64,000 nt of DNA from Mammaliicoccus vitulinus (GTDB lineage: Bacteria > Bacillota > Bacilli > Staphylococcales > Staphylococcaceae): positions 1,488,001-1,552,000 of the forward strand of contig NZ_CP118974.1 of assembly GCF_029024305.1 (NCBI RefSeq), read 5' to 3'. The notes beneath the pieces were generated by a model. It saw only the letters and a list, made by a program, of their open reading frames with translations, ran no database searches and was not told where the DNA came from. Position numbers and translations under genes: made by a program. This document shows positions 20,424 through 28,464 of the stretch, piece by piece (position 1 is the stretch's first letter; each line of letters opens with the position of its first letter).

Positions 20424-20990
20424 ATGTTATCTTTTTTAATTTATATTTTTGTCACCTCTATAACACCAGGTCCAAGTAACATATTTATTTTAAACGCTTC
20501 TAAAAATTATGGCATTAAAGGATCCAAGAATTTCATTGCTGGTGTTTTAACTGGTTTTTTATTTTTAGCAGTCATTTCTCTTGTCACACTTCAGTTATTA
20601 AAAAATATACTACCACAAATTGAAATATATTTAGAAATATTTGGTTTTGTATATCTCATTTATTTAGCCTATAAAATTTACAAATCCAAAAATAATACAA
20701 CAAACAAGACATATAGCTCTTTTAAAAGTGGTTTCTTTATTCAAATACTGAATATCAAAACTTTATTGTTCTTCATATCCCTTATAGGGGCATTCATTTT
20801 AGCTATAGCTAATAATCAAATAACAACTATTTTCTACATGATTTTAACGGTTCTAGTAGGTTGGTTATGTCTACTTACTTGGGGGATTTTAGGGTCAGTA
20901 TTCAAAAACTTCTTAGACAAATACGATAAACCTGTGTCAATAATTATGTCTTTATTACTAGTTTATTCAGCAATTAGTATATTAATGTAA
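20424..20990 (+). CDS. LysE/RhtB-family amino-acid exporter
   Basis: A 188-residue membrane protein with five to six helices. The N-terminal SITPGPSNIFILNASKNYG is the LysE/RhtB signature. These proteins export amino acids or small polar compounds. The start at 20424 follows AAAGGAG at 20411-20417. The gene is probably separate from yolD (72-base gap with a new ribosome site). Confidence 0.88.
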   Translation: MLSFLIYIFVTSITPGPSNIFILNASKNYGIKGSKNFIAGVLTGFLFLAVISLVTLQLLKNILPQIEIYLEIFGFVYLIYLAYKIYKSKNNTTNKTYSSFKSGFFIQILNIKTLLFFISLIGAFILAIANNQITTIFYMILTVLVGWLCLLTWGILGSVFKNFLDKYDKPVSIIMSLLLVYSAISILM

Positions 20991-21051
20991 ATTAATTTAT
21001 TGAATTAAAACATATAAAGTGTTTTTCTAATTAAATTATAGAATAAAAAAT

Positions 21052-21080
21052 AACCCACCAATTAAGGTGGGTTTAGTTTT
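21052..21080. repeat. Repeated terminator type A, copy 1
   Basis: AACCCACCAATTAAGGTGGGTTTAG forms a hairpin with T-rich flanks in both directions. Near-identical copies occur at 25511-25535, 27310-27333, 28439-28463 and 33355-33380. Here it lies between lysE and a broken XhlA-like gene. Confidence 0.85.
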
Positions 21081-21286
21081 TAAAAGAATAACGCTACTAA
21101 GATAGTGACTACTAATGAAAGTAAACTTAAACTTGCTGCCACACTAATACCTATCCAAAAACGCTTCGAAGTAACTTTTTTATGGTTTATTTCATTTTTT
21201 TATTCAGATACTGCATTTTTTATGTCTTTAGATATTACTTCTTTTGTTAAAGCTATTTTTACATCGATACCATCAAAAATATACAT
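21080..21286 (-). pseudogene. Broken XhlA-like phage membrane-anchor gene
   Basis: The minus strand has 69 codons from ATG 21286 to TAA 21080, interrupted by one in-frame TAA at codon 29. Around the stop the reading is IKNAVSE-stop-KNEI, then KKVTSKRFWIGISVAAS with a C-terminal hydrophobic segment. It aligns by eye with the intact protein at 33385-33600 (IKEAVSDLKDEI, then SIKFWVGITVPAVIS). The stop most likely replaces a leucine codon (TTA to TAA). Family: small phage coiled coil plus tail anchor. Confidence 0.7.
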
Positions 21287-21366
21287 TATACCCCTTTTTA
21301 GTCTAATTAAATTAATATTACACTAAAATTTAATTAGGCAAAAGATAGAACATAGATACGAACATA

Positions 21367-21400
21367 AAACAACCCCATCACACAAAGTGACAGGGCAAGT
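21367..21400 (-). repeat. Repeated terminator type D, copy 1
   Basis: Contains CCCCATCACACAAAGTGACAGGG. On the minus strand it is a hairpin followed by T's. A second copy is at 36221-36253, identical over about 30 bases. A type B terminator variant (CCCTACCTAATAAATTAAGTAGGG) follows at 21503-21527. Confidence 0.7.
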
Positions 21401-21550
21401 AATGGAGTGTTTAATACGTAAAAATGTATCAAGATCTATAAAACATGGGTATCTTGACATTAACTTATTACCCACTACATTTTATTCATAAACATTAAAA
21501 TACCCTACCTAATAAATTAAGTAGGGATAAGAATTCAAAAAGGTGATAAC

Positions 21551-21763
21551 TTAGGAGGTAGCTAATTGGTCATATATATATAAAGAAAGTTTATAATATT
21601 CCAAATATCTATCTTCTAGGTTAAGACTGCGAAAGTATAACAATAATTTTTCTTCTGAATCTTCATCTTTTGGAAAATAAGCATCTTGAATAACCAATCT
21701 AGCTAACTCTCCTAAAGGTGTATCATCATCTGAATAATTTTGTATAAATTCGTAGTAGCTCAA
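21551..21763 (-). CDS. YozE-type SAM-like (UPF0346) protein
   Basis: A 70-residue protein of the YozE/UPF0346 family: SYYEFIQNY, then LARLVIQDAYFPKDED, the D-x2-FPK hallmark of the family. The best start is TTG at 21763, placed after AGAGGTGG; upstream in-frame codons are AT-rich and hydrophobic and are unlikely to be translated. Function unknown; copies are common in phages and in Firmicute chromosomes. Confidence 0.7.
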   Translation of the reverse strand: MSYYEFIQNYSDDDTPLGELARLVIQDAYFPKDEDSEEKLLLYFRSLNLEDRYLEYYKLSLYIYDQLATS

Positions 21764-21853
21764 TTCTCCACCTCTTTTTTTTGAGCTAGCTATTATAATA
21801 TACTTAAAAGAAAAAAATTTCAACATAAAAATAAACATACCTAGTTTCTGATA

Positions 21854-22386
21854 TGCTCCCTGTTAAGTAAACACTTAAATAGTGAAAACTTATCAGGGAG
21901 TTTTATTATGACTAGAAATATTAAAGTAGATATCAATACCTTATTAGAAGCTTTTGAATTATATGAACAAGGCTATAGCTTCTTAAACGTTATTAAAATG
22001 TTGTTATTGAATACAAACCATAGATTATTAAGTGAAAAATACCAAGGGTATTATATTTCATAGTGATAGAGGTTTTCAATATACTTCTAGAAGATTCAAA
22101 GCAAAATTAAGAGATTATAACATGATTCAAAGTATGTCGCGTGTAGGTTGTTGTATTGATAATGGTCCAATGGAATCAGTATGGGGAATGATGAAAAGTG
22201 AAATCTATAAAGGAAAAAAGAATTTTTCTTTTATAAATTATGAACAAGCAGTGATTGAAATAACAAAATACATTCGTTTCTATAATACTAATCGAATTAC
22301 ACTAAAAATGGCCGAATCTATAGCTTAGCTATGAATTCGACCAAAAAGACATTTTTATTATTTAGTTGTCTACTTGACAGGGTACA
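21854..22386 (+). mobile_element. Internally deleted IS3-family (IS150-type) element
   Basis: A 533-base element with intact imperfect inverted ends: left TGCTCCCTGTTAAGTAAACA, right (reverse complement) TGTACCCTGTCAAGTAGACA. Inside, the orfA start is fused to the orfB C-terminus; about 0.8 kb of the usual 1.3-1.4 kb is missing. No clear target duplication is seen at the flanks. Because both ends survive, a full-length relative elsewhere could mobilise it in trans. Confidence 0.85.
21908..22328 (+). pseudogene. IS150-type transposase remnant
   Basis: ATG at 21908 opens the start of orfA (MTRNIKVDINTLLEAFELYE). A deletion joins it, out of frame, to the end of the orfB integrase domain. That end shows HSDRGFQYTS and DNGPMESVWGMMKSE; the second Asp and the Glu are separated by 35 residues, the DD(35)E spacing. 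The first catalytic Asp is missing, so it is inactive. Confidence 0.85.
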
Positions 22387-22489
22387 GTTCAGAATCAACT
22401 CCCAAAGTGAATTTTCAACTATATTATAAAATATATTGTTAATATTTAGTGTTTTTTAGCGCTGACTCCTGCGGGAAAGCATGCGCATA

Positions 22490-22524
22490 AAAAATTGTCG
22501 GCAAAGTTATAAAACTTTGCCAAC
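22490..22524 (-). terminator. Terminator after the LPXTG adhesin pseudogene
   Basis: The minus strand reads GGCAAAGTTTTATAACTTTGCC, a nine-pair stem, then GACAATTTTTT. The adjacent GCGCTGACTCCTGCGGG-type sequence (22460-22487) is a staphylococcal intergenic repeat-like segment of unknown role. Confidence 0.8.
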
Positions 22525-22574
22525 ATTCTAAACCATCCATCCATATTAAATGAGTAATTTAATCAACATATATA

Positions 22575-23905
22575 TTATTGTTGCTTTCTTCTAAAGAACA
22601 CTAAAGCAATTCCGAATGTTAATAATAACAATATAGAAGCTGTAGTTACTATTGGGTGATTTTGAATTGCTTCACCCGTATTAGGTAAAATTCCACCTTT
22701 ATCACCACTATCTTTGGATTTTTCATTATCTTTTTGTTGTGATTTTTCAGGTGTTCCTGTACTATTTTCTACTTTTCCAGATTGATTATTTCTAACTTGA
22801 TCTTTGGATTCTATAATATTTTTATTTTCATGATCTTTATTCATTTTTTCTTCAGTTGACTTTCCTGTGTTTGATTCACCTTTATTGGATTCAACCTTTG
22901 GCTCTTCTGTTGTTGGTTCCTCAGGCTTTGCCTCTTTAATATTAACGACGTTCAGATTAATTCCCTTATCATTTTCAAAATCTAAAACCACTTGTTTTGG
23001 GAAGTTTGTTTCATCAATTTTGTACCCATTAGGAATTTTAGTTTCTTTAAGTGTATGTGTTCCACCTTTAATATTATCAAAAACAAGTGATCCGCTTGAA
23101 TCAGTAGTACCTTTACCAACTACTTCTCCATCTAAATTAACTAATTCAAATTCTGCACCTTCAAGTGGTTTAGAATTTCCATTTTCATCATTTCCTACTT
23201 TATTAATAACTACTTTACCACTATATTTTGCTAAATCTCCCTCTGCCTTACCACCAGAATTAATATTCTGAACAATTGCATTAGAATTTTCAGTTACTTG
23301 TTTTTCATTCTTATCTATATAACTGGCTGATGATTGATTTTCAAATGACTTCAGTGAATTATCAGTGATTTTAGTAGAATAATATACCATCAATTCATTA
23401 TAACTCGGCGTGTTGAATCTCACATTTATATTATTACCATTTACAGTAACATTTCCCAATCCAGCATTTTCAAATTCTTCAACAGAATAAAATCTTGGTT
23501 GTGCTTCGTTTTTTTGTTTTACAGATAACTGCAAGCTATCTTTATTTAATTCCATACCACTTCCAAGTGTATCTGATATTAATGCGGGATCATTTCCTCT
23601 AAAATAATCTTGCTTATTATTAAATCTTAATGCCCATTATATATTACCAACGTCATCAGGTAGTATTTGACCTGATTTATAAAATATTTCATCAGACTCT
23701 ATACCTGAAGCTGAACCGTTATTTACAGTAATTGATTTAGTTATATTTGTATTTCCAAAATTTAAATTTACATTATGCGTGCCTTCTTCTGATTTATTAA
23801 TTTCTGCTTCAAAGAAGAATTCTCCTCTAATATTATCTAATTTTTCTACATTATCATTTGAGTAAAAAGTAATAAAAAACTTAGTAAAACTGAAATCTTT
23901 TTCAT
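22575..23905 (-). pseudogene. Cell-wall-anchored adhesin (Cna_B / LPXTG), broken
   Basis: ATG at 23905 follows AGGAG and encodes MKKISVLLSFLLL, the start of a signal peptide. A deletion then joins it, out of frame, to the middle of an adhesin. That frame runs on with one further in-frame TAA (after LPDDVGNI, near 23641) to the normal end. The intact part shows WALRFNNKQDYFRGN, a Cna_B-type repeat (VVINKVGNDENG ... LEGAEFELVN ... LKETKIPNGY), a Ser/Glu/Lys-rich wall spacer and a sorting signal (LPNTG, hydrophobic helix, RRKQQ). Full length would have been a sortase-A-anchored surface protein. As it stands it cannot be exported. Confidence 0.85.
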
Positions 23906-24236
23906 ATTAGTCTCCTAAAAATGTATATTTTTTACTATTATACCATTTAACTTGAAAAGAACTATATTTTTTAGTAAATTATTCAAAAAATTAATTATTT
24001 TTATTAATAAGTTTAAATACCACATAAACTAAGCTGGATTTAAAATTAATAGATTAATATGAAGTGATTTCTGTTTCATTTTTGGTCCATTTAAATTTTT
24101 TTAAGAATTAATAAAGTGTTCAGTTTAAACCTCAATTATTGTCTTGTTTAAAAAAATATAATTTAATAACTGGTTCACATGCGTTACAGTTTGCTCAGAA
24201 GTAATGTAAAGTATGGATTGTATTGTGGATATATAA
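23906..24236. other. Gene-free AT-rich stretch with a yolD 3'-end scar
   Basis: 331 bases without a gene. It holds the old adhesin promoter (extended -10 TGGTATAAT on the minus strand, 23937-23944) and, at 24213-24236, ATGGATTGTATTGTGGATATA, a near-exact copy of the last codons of yolD at 20326-20352. Nothing else was recognised. Confidence 0.6.
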
Positions 24237-24274
24237 TAAAAAAGACCATTAATAAAAACTAATAGTCTTTTTTA
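24237..24274 (-). terminator. Terminator of the phospholipase-like module
   Basis: The minus strand reads AAAAGACTATTAG ... TTAATGGTCTTTTTT: a stem with one mismatch and a T tract, directly after the 76-residue gene. Confidence 0.75.
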
Positions 24275-24275
24275 C

Positions 24276-24506
24276 TTATTCAAATTCCATTGGATCAGGA
24301 ATATTTACTTCAACTTTTTTAGTTGCTGTATCAATAGAAATCCCTGTATCATAATTTGTACTAGTAATTGAAATACTATTACCAATTATTTCAAACGATA
24401 TAGATATTTCACCGTCTTGATTGAGAATAAGCACTTTATTATCACTAGTAAAAAAATCATAATTCCCTTTATAATTTACTTCAATTTCAAAACCTTTAAA
24501 AGTCAT
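24276..24506 (-). CDS. Small acidic protein, partner of the phospholipase-like precursor
   Basis: A 76-residue cytoplasmic-looking, acidic, beta-rich protein (MTFKGFEIEVNYKGNYDFF...) ending PDPMEFE. No signal peptide or helix. It is the last gene of a three-gene unit with a secreted phospholipase-like precursor (32-base gap). By position it could be an immunity protein, but a short acidic inhibitor is only one option. Family unknown. Confidence 0.6.
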   Translation of the reverse strand: MTFKGFEIEVNYKGNYDFFTSDNKVLILNQDGEISISFEIIGNSISITSTNYDTGISIDTATKKVEVNIPDPMEFE

Positions 24507-24537
24507 GTTTTTTCTCCTTTACATTATTTAAGATAGG

Positions 24538-25143
24538 TTAGCTTTTCTTATAAAGTTTTTTAACAGCTATACAAGAAGTGGCCTTAACACCAAAAACATA
24601 AGCAGCTCCTTTTGCTTTAGCTCTGTATTTTGTACTATACTTTTTATTTTTAGCAATACTTAAAGCCGATACAACAAATGGATAATCACATTTACATTTA
24701 CCCCATCCATATTTCGCGTAACAATTATCATGTTTCTTACAAGCAGCATCTAATCTATCTTTTGGTTTACCACCTAAATTTCCTTTTCCACAATATCTTC
24801 CATGATACATAGGAAAAGCTTTAGGTGTATAATCACTTTCTCTAGCAAAATTATTATAACTTAAAGCTATTTCTTTAACTAATAGTTTTTCATCTTCATT
24901 TAAATTATCTTGAGCCATTAGCTCACTGTTAGCGTATTTATCTCCAAAGCTATTTTGAATAATATACTTTTCATATTTATTCATATCATTTATATCATCT
25001 ATTTCTTCTTTATAAAGATTTTGATCTTTGAGTATATCATCATTACTTACGTCTGTTTCTTCAGCACGTATACTTTCAAAAGTAAATGAAACAGAGATTA
25101 AAATTGCTAAAGTAATAATCACTATTTTATTAAGTTTTTTCAT
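24538..25143 (-). CDS. Secreted phospholipase A2-like precursor
   Basis: A 201-residue protein. Residues 1-24 are a signal peptide (MKKLNKIVIITLAILISVSF, cleavage near AE). Residues about 25-105 are an acidic pro-region rich in Asp/Glu/Asn. The mature part shows the PLA2 calcium loop (YHGRYCGKGNLGG) and the catalytic helix LDAACKKHDNCYAKYG, with the His-Asp pair and flanking cysteines, then a basic tail. This is the C-C-x2-H-D-x-C-Y type signature of secreted PLA2, here compact as in microbial members. ATG 25143 follows AAGGAG. Predicted role: secreted enzyme attacking membranes of competitors or host. Flanked by a membrane protein and an acidic small protein. Confidence 0.8.
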   Translation of the reverse strand: MKKLNKIVIITLAILISVSFTFESIRAEETDVSNDDILKDQNLYKEEIDDINDMNKYEKYIIQNSFGDKYANSELMAQDNLNEDEKLLVKEIALSYNNFARESDYTPKAFPMYHGRYCGKGNLGGKPKDRLDAACKKHDNCYAKYGWGKCKCDYPFVVSALSIAKNKKYSTKYRAKAKGAAYVFGVKATSCIAVKKLYKKS

Positions 25144-25161
25144 ATGTATTCTCCTTATCAA

Positions 25162-25431
25162 TTAAATTACAAAAAATAAAAGAAATATTATAAAAGGTAT
25201 TAAAAACAAAATGTTTGCGATATTTACCACAAACCATATTAAACCTGTATATCTAACTTTTTCTATTTTTGAGAAAACAAATATTAGTGATATCACACCT
25301 GCTATTACAGAAGTGATTCCAAAAAATATTAAGAGATCTGCAAAGTCATTTTTATTTAGGTAAATATAAAATATACCAACTATAAATAATAGATAGTTAA
25401 TTAAATTTACTGTATAAATTGTTTTAATCAT
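25162..25431 (-). CDS. Small three-helix membrane protein beside the phospholipase-like precursor
   Basis: An 89-residue membrane protein (MIKTIYTVNLINYLLFIVG...) with three hydrophobic segments and a short charged loop (KIEKVRY). It is the first gene of the unit and ends 18 bases before the phospholipase-like precursor. Start ATG 25431 after AAGGAGG; an upstream in-frame ATG at 25467 lies inside a repeated promoter block and is unlikely. Candidate immunity or export helper; no family recognised. Confidence 0.6.
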   Translation of the reverse strand: MIKTIYTVNLINYLLFIVGIFYIYLNKNDFADLLIFFGITSVIAGVISLIFVFSKIEKVRYTGLIWFVVNIANILFLIPFIIFLLFFVI

Positions 25432-25446
25432 TATTGTAGAAACCTC

Positions 25447-25536
25447 CTTTTTTACATTATATACCAATTATCCAAAATATGTATATATAAATAATTTTTT
25501 TACATAAAAAAAGCCCACCAATTAAGGTGGATTTAG
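25447..25536 (-). repeat. Repeated promoter plus type A terminator block, copy 1
   Basis: About 90 bases nearly identical to 28374-28463. On the minus strand it carries the end of an upstream terminator (CCCACCAATTAAGGTGG), an AT-rich stretch and a -10 TATAAT in GGTATATAATG just before AAGGAGG. The same promoter thus drives two different secreted-precursor units. Confidence 0.85.
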
Positions 25537-25573
25537 TGACAGTATAAATACAGATATTTAACCAAGGATTTTA

Positions 25574-26077
25574 TTAATAACCTCTATATTCATGCAACTT
25601 TATACTTAGTGATTCATTAAATTTTATAAAATTTAATATGAACTCTTTATCAATTACTTTTTGTGTCTGGTCATTATATTTTGTGCAAAGAATCTGTTTG
25701 TTTTCATCTAAATAATCATATTGTATACTACTGGTGATTTGGTAACTGTGTACAATTCTATTTCTAATATAAATGATATGCTCAAATAATCTTGCTATGT
25801 CCTTGTTTGAATTAGCACTAATTGTTTCCTTAATAGGTTTATTAAGGCTACCAGACGTACTGTCAATTAAGTTATACCAATTGTATTCATCATATAAATC
25901 ACTTGATAAAATATTCTCGATTATGAATGAATTATTTGAATTAAAAACACAAATTGCAGTACCGATTAATTCTCTATACTCTTTACTTGGAATCGCTTGT
26001 CTAGTAATATTATTCACGAATTTAGGCACCTTCTTTCTTAGTTTATTCAAACATGTATTACATTCATTTTTACACAA
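25574..26077 (-). CDS. HEPN-like protein of unknown function
   Basis: A 167-residue helical protein starting MCKNECNTCLNKLRKK, with two Cys in a C-x2-C arrangement. Near residue 108 it has IRNRIVHSY, an R-N-x3-H motif of the kind that forms the RNase active site in HEPN domains, followed by a polar helix. HEPN proteins are frequent toxins or abortive-infection effectors. No antitoxin gene is adjacent; it sits between repeated terminators (type A upstream, type B downstream of its start side), as an isolated cargo gene. The functional call is inference from one motif. Confidence 0.55.
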   Translation of the reverse strand: MCKNECNTCLNKLRKKVPKFVNNITRQAIPSKEYRELIGTAICVFNSNNSFIIENILSSDLYDEYNWYNLIDSTSGSLNKPIKETISANSNKDIARLFEHIIYIRNRIVHSYQITSSIQYDYLDENKQILCTKYNDQTQKVIDKEFILNFIKFNESLSIKLHEYRGY

Positions 26078-26082
26078 AAAAA

Positions 26083-26114
26083 CGCCCTACCTAGTTTCCG
26101 CTAAGTAGGGTGTT
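26083..26114. repeat. Repeated terminator type B, copy
   Basis: CGCCCTACCTAGTTTCCGCTAAGTAGGGTG hairpin with flanking A/T tracts. Other copies: 21503-21527 (variant), 33768-33796, 35595-35621 (variant), 37572-37601. Confidence 0.85.
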
Positions 26115-26170
26115 TGACAATAATTGGATTATTATTTTCGGATATCAATATATCCTTTGTGATTATAACA

Positions 26171-27211
26171 TTATCCTTTTATTAAATAATAAATAAATGT
26201 CATTGTAGCTAACCCTAAAATACATATATGCGTCTTTTTGAACATAGCAATACATGCTATAAATTCTCTAATGAATGCATTTGGATAAAAATAATAAGCT
26301 GTGTGGCTTCCTAGAACAGATGCTTTCATACCTAATTTTTTGGATAAAAAAGCTGCTCTTAAAACATGGAAATTATTAGAAACAATTGTAATATGAGGAT
26401 TCCTAGTATGTTCGTTTGCCACTTTTTCTTTTGAAAACAATAAGTTTTCATATGTTGTTGTTGATTGATTTTCAAATATAATTTCACTTTCGTTTATACC
26501 CTTGTCTATTAAGTAGTTACCCATCGCTTCTGATTCACTAATCAGTTCATCATTACCTTGCCCTCCACTAACTATTAATTTCGATTGTGAAAATTTATTT
26601 TTTAATTCAATTCCTTTATTTAAACGTGATTTTAACAATGGAGGTACCTGATCACCAATTAATCCTGAACCAAGTATCAATATATAATCTGGCTTTTTAT
26701 AGCGTGATAATAGACTTAAAATTAAAGAATAGAGTATTTGAGAGACCAATATAATATTAAAATACCAAAATATAAAGTTGAAATATATAGATATTATTCC
26801 ATGCTTGTAGTGATATAAAAAATAGGGCTGATAATTAATTAGCCAAAATTCAAAAATTAAAAATATTCCATACATTAAAATCAGCATATTAGTTAAACGT
26901 CTTCCTTCATTTGCTATGATTTTACTTGCATTAAATAATGCCGCTATGAACATAGATATCAATAATATAGGTAACAAAAACGTTAAACTAAGTAAATAAA
27001 ATAAATTCACTTGAGAATCACTATTAAATATAGGTAAAAAATAATCAAATATATTGATGGTTCCTATTATGATTATTAAAGAGAGTATGTATATATTCGT
27101 GTATAATCTTGGTTCAATTATAACAATTAAAACAAATATCATAATTAATAAAAATACTGAAATAATTTTAAACCACCCCTTTTTTAAATAAATTATACTA
27201 TAAGTTAACAT
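26171..27211 (-). CDS. YdcF/SanA-type DUF218 membrane protein
   Basis: A 346-residue protein. Residues 1-180 hold five or six membrane helices. Residues about 185-320 are a DUF218 (YdcF/SanA/ElyC) domain: ILGSGLIGDQVPPLL, VSGGQGNDELISEAEA-like block, NQSTTTYENL and VSNNFHVLRAA. A final helix closes the protein. Relatives act at the cell envelope; biochemical function is unsettled. The start is uncertain: 27211 lacks a good ribosome site, while AAGGGGTGG lies 25 bases downstream. It is bounded by repeated terminators. Confidence 0.8.
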   Translation of the reverse strand: MLTYSIIYLKKGWFKIISVFLLIMIFVLIVIIEPRLYTNIYILSLIIIIGTINIFDYFLPIFNSDSQVNLFYLLSLTFLLPILLISMFIAALFNASKIIANEGRRLTNMLILMYGIFLIFEFWLINYQPYFLYHYKHGIISIYFNFIFWYFNIILVSQILYSLILSLLSRYKKPDYILILGSGLIGDQVPPLLKSRLNKGIELKNKFSQSKLIVSGGQGNDELISESEAMGNYLIDKGINESEIIFENQSTTTYENLLFSKEKVANEHTRNPHITIVSNNFHVLRAAFLSKKLGMKASVLGSHTAYYFYPNAFIREFIACIAMFKKTHICILGLATMTFIYYLIKG

Positions 27212-27307
27212 TAACTAATTTATATGTTACATCAAATATCACCCTTTTAAAATGAGTTTTTTAAATATTAGCTATAGTTATTTTCAAATTTAGATGAATG
27301 AAAATAA

Positions 27308-27376
27308 AAAAACAACCACCAATTAAGGTGTCTTTAACAATTTAAAAATATGGATTGTATTGTGGAGATAGAATAA
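27308..27376. repeat. Degenerate type A terminator followed by yolD 3'-end scar
   Basis: 27310-27333 is a decayed CCACCAATTAAGGTG hairpin. At 27350-27376 lies ATGGATTGTATTGTGGAGAT plus AGAATAA, 25 of 27 bases matching the yolD tail at 20326-20352. No yolD upstream sequence is present. Confidence 0.8.
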
Positions 27377-27380
27377 TAGT

Positions 27381-27420
27381 AAAATTAATACACCCCACTT
27401 TTATGAGGTGTATTAATTTT
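27381..27420. terminator. Bidirectional terminator
   Basis: AAAATTAATACACC ... GGTGTATTAATTTT, a near-perfect inverted repeat with A tract before and T tract after. Confidence 0.85.
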
Positions 27421-27460
27421 TCATTAGTAAGAATCCTTTAATTCTGAAGAGTATATAAAA

Positions 27461-27694
27461 TCACAATATATAAGAAAGAGCATTAATTATGGCTACAATC
27501 ACAAATAACAATGAAATTACCTTGTTCTCTTTGAAAAATAAGAATGCAATTATGATATAGAATACAAATAATAAAGCCCCTACAGTGAAATCGGTTATAC
27601 TAATAAATCCTACAAATGAAAAAATAACAGTTAATAGTAATAATACTGCAATTATAGTTAAGATGATTTCATATAATTTCCAAGATTTTTTCAT
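27461..27694 (-). CDS. Small three-helix membrane protein, candidate immunity protein
   Basis: A 77-residue protein (MKKSWKLYEIILTIIAVLLL...) with three membrane segments. Its start lies 22 bases after the stop of the secreted precursor gene. A clear paralogue is at 35695-35928: both begin MKK-W-K-E-IL-IIA-LL, share FYIIIAFLF-KENKV and end in a hydrophobic IVAII segment. Presence of two copies, each next to a copy of the same precursor (one dead), argues for immunity or maturation. This is inference. Confidence 0.65.
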   Translation of the reverse strand: MKKSWKLYEIILTIIAVLLLLTVIFSFVGFISITDFTVGALLFVFYIIIAFLFFKENKVISLLFVIVAIINALSYIL

Positions 27695-27715
27695 AATTTA
27701 TATCCTACTTTCTTA

Positions 27716-28363
27716 TTAAAATCTTTGAACTTTGGTTACCTTATAAACCGAACCTAAACTTGGTGTTTGGTAAGGATTCTTTCTTACTAATTTTTTAACA
27801 GCAGTACCACTCAATTTAACACCTTTTACATTTTTTAATCCAATGATACCTGATACAGTACCTACAATGCCACCCGCTAAAGATACTACTCTTGCTTGAG
27901 GAAAAGCAGAACCTACAATCGTGATTATACCTCCAGCTGTAGTTCCTACAGCTTGTATTTTACTTTTAGATATTTTCTTAGACCATTTCTTTTTTCCATA
28001 TATTTTTCCATATTGGGGTGCATTTATTTTTTTTGCTCTAAAGACACTGTTAACTTGTGTCTTATAGTTATCTATGTATTCCGCTGGATTTAAACCTAAT
28101 TTTATCATTTCATCGGCAGTCAACTTGCTAGGATCTATTGCTACTTCACCTTGAGTATTTATAAATTCTTCATATGAATCAGCTTCTATAATTTCTTGAG
28201 CATTCTCTTCTGCTTTAGCTTGGAATGCTTCAATATTCACCACAGAAAAAATTAAAGATAAAACAATTAAAGATATTAAATATTTTTGATATTTCATTTG
28301 AAATACCTCAGAAAAAATTAAAGATAAAACAATTAAAGATATTAAATATTTTTGATATTTCAT
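27716..28363 (-). CDS. Secreted basic precursor with glycine-rich amphipathic core (bacteriocin-like)
   Basis: 215 residues from ATG 28363, or 193 from ATG 28297; both starts have GAGGTATTTCAA upstream because the signal-peptide coding segment is duplicated in tandem. After the signal (MKYQKYLISLIVLSLIFS) comes an acidic pro-region with LTADEMIKLGLNPAEYIDNY, ending SVFRAKK. The remaining ~115 residues are basic, Cys-free and carry a Gly/Ala/Val-rich amphipathic stretch (TTAGGIITIVGSAFP, SLAGGIVGTVSGIIG). This is the layout of a pore-forming secreted peptide. It is followed by a small membrane protein. No known family recognised. Confidence 0.65.
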   Translation of the reverse strand: MKYQKYLISLIVLSLIFSEVFQMKYQKYLISLIVLSLIFSVVNIEAFQAKAEENAQEIIEADSYEEFINTQGEVAIDPSKLTADEMIKLGLNPAEYIDNYKTQVNSVFRAKKINAPQYGKIYGKKKWSKKISKSKIQAVGTTAGGIITIVGSAFPQARVVSLAGGIVGTVSGIIGLKNVKGVKLSGTAVKKLVRKNPYQTPSLGSVYKVTKVQRF

Positions 28364-28375
28364 TTGAAATACCTC
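28244..28375 (-). repeat. 66-base tandem duplication of ribosome site and signal-peptide start
   Basis: Two exact 66-base units (28244-28309 and 28310-28375). Each contains GAGGTATTTCAAATG and 17 further codons. The length is a multiple of three with no stop, so the duplication keeps the frame and creates an alternative upstream start. Confidence 0.97.
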
Positions 28376-28463
28376 TTTTTTTACATTATATACCAATTAT
28401 CCAAAATATGTATATATAAATAATTTTTTGCATAAAAATAACCCACCAATTAAGGTGGGTTTA
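28374..28463 (-). repeat. Repeated promoter plus type A terminator block, copy 2
   Basis: Second copy of the block at 25447-25536: -10 TATAAT in GGTATATAATG on the minus strand, AT-rich spacer, then the CCCACCAATTAAGGTGGG hairpin that also terminates the Fic gene. Confidence 0.85.
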
Positions 28464-28464
28464 G

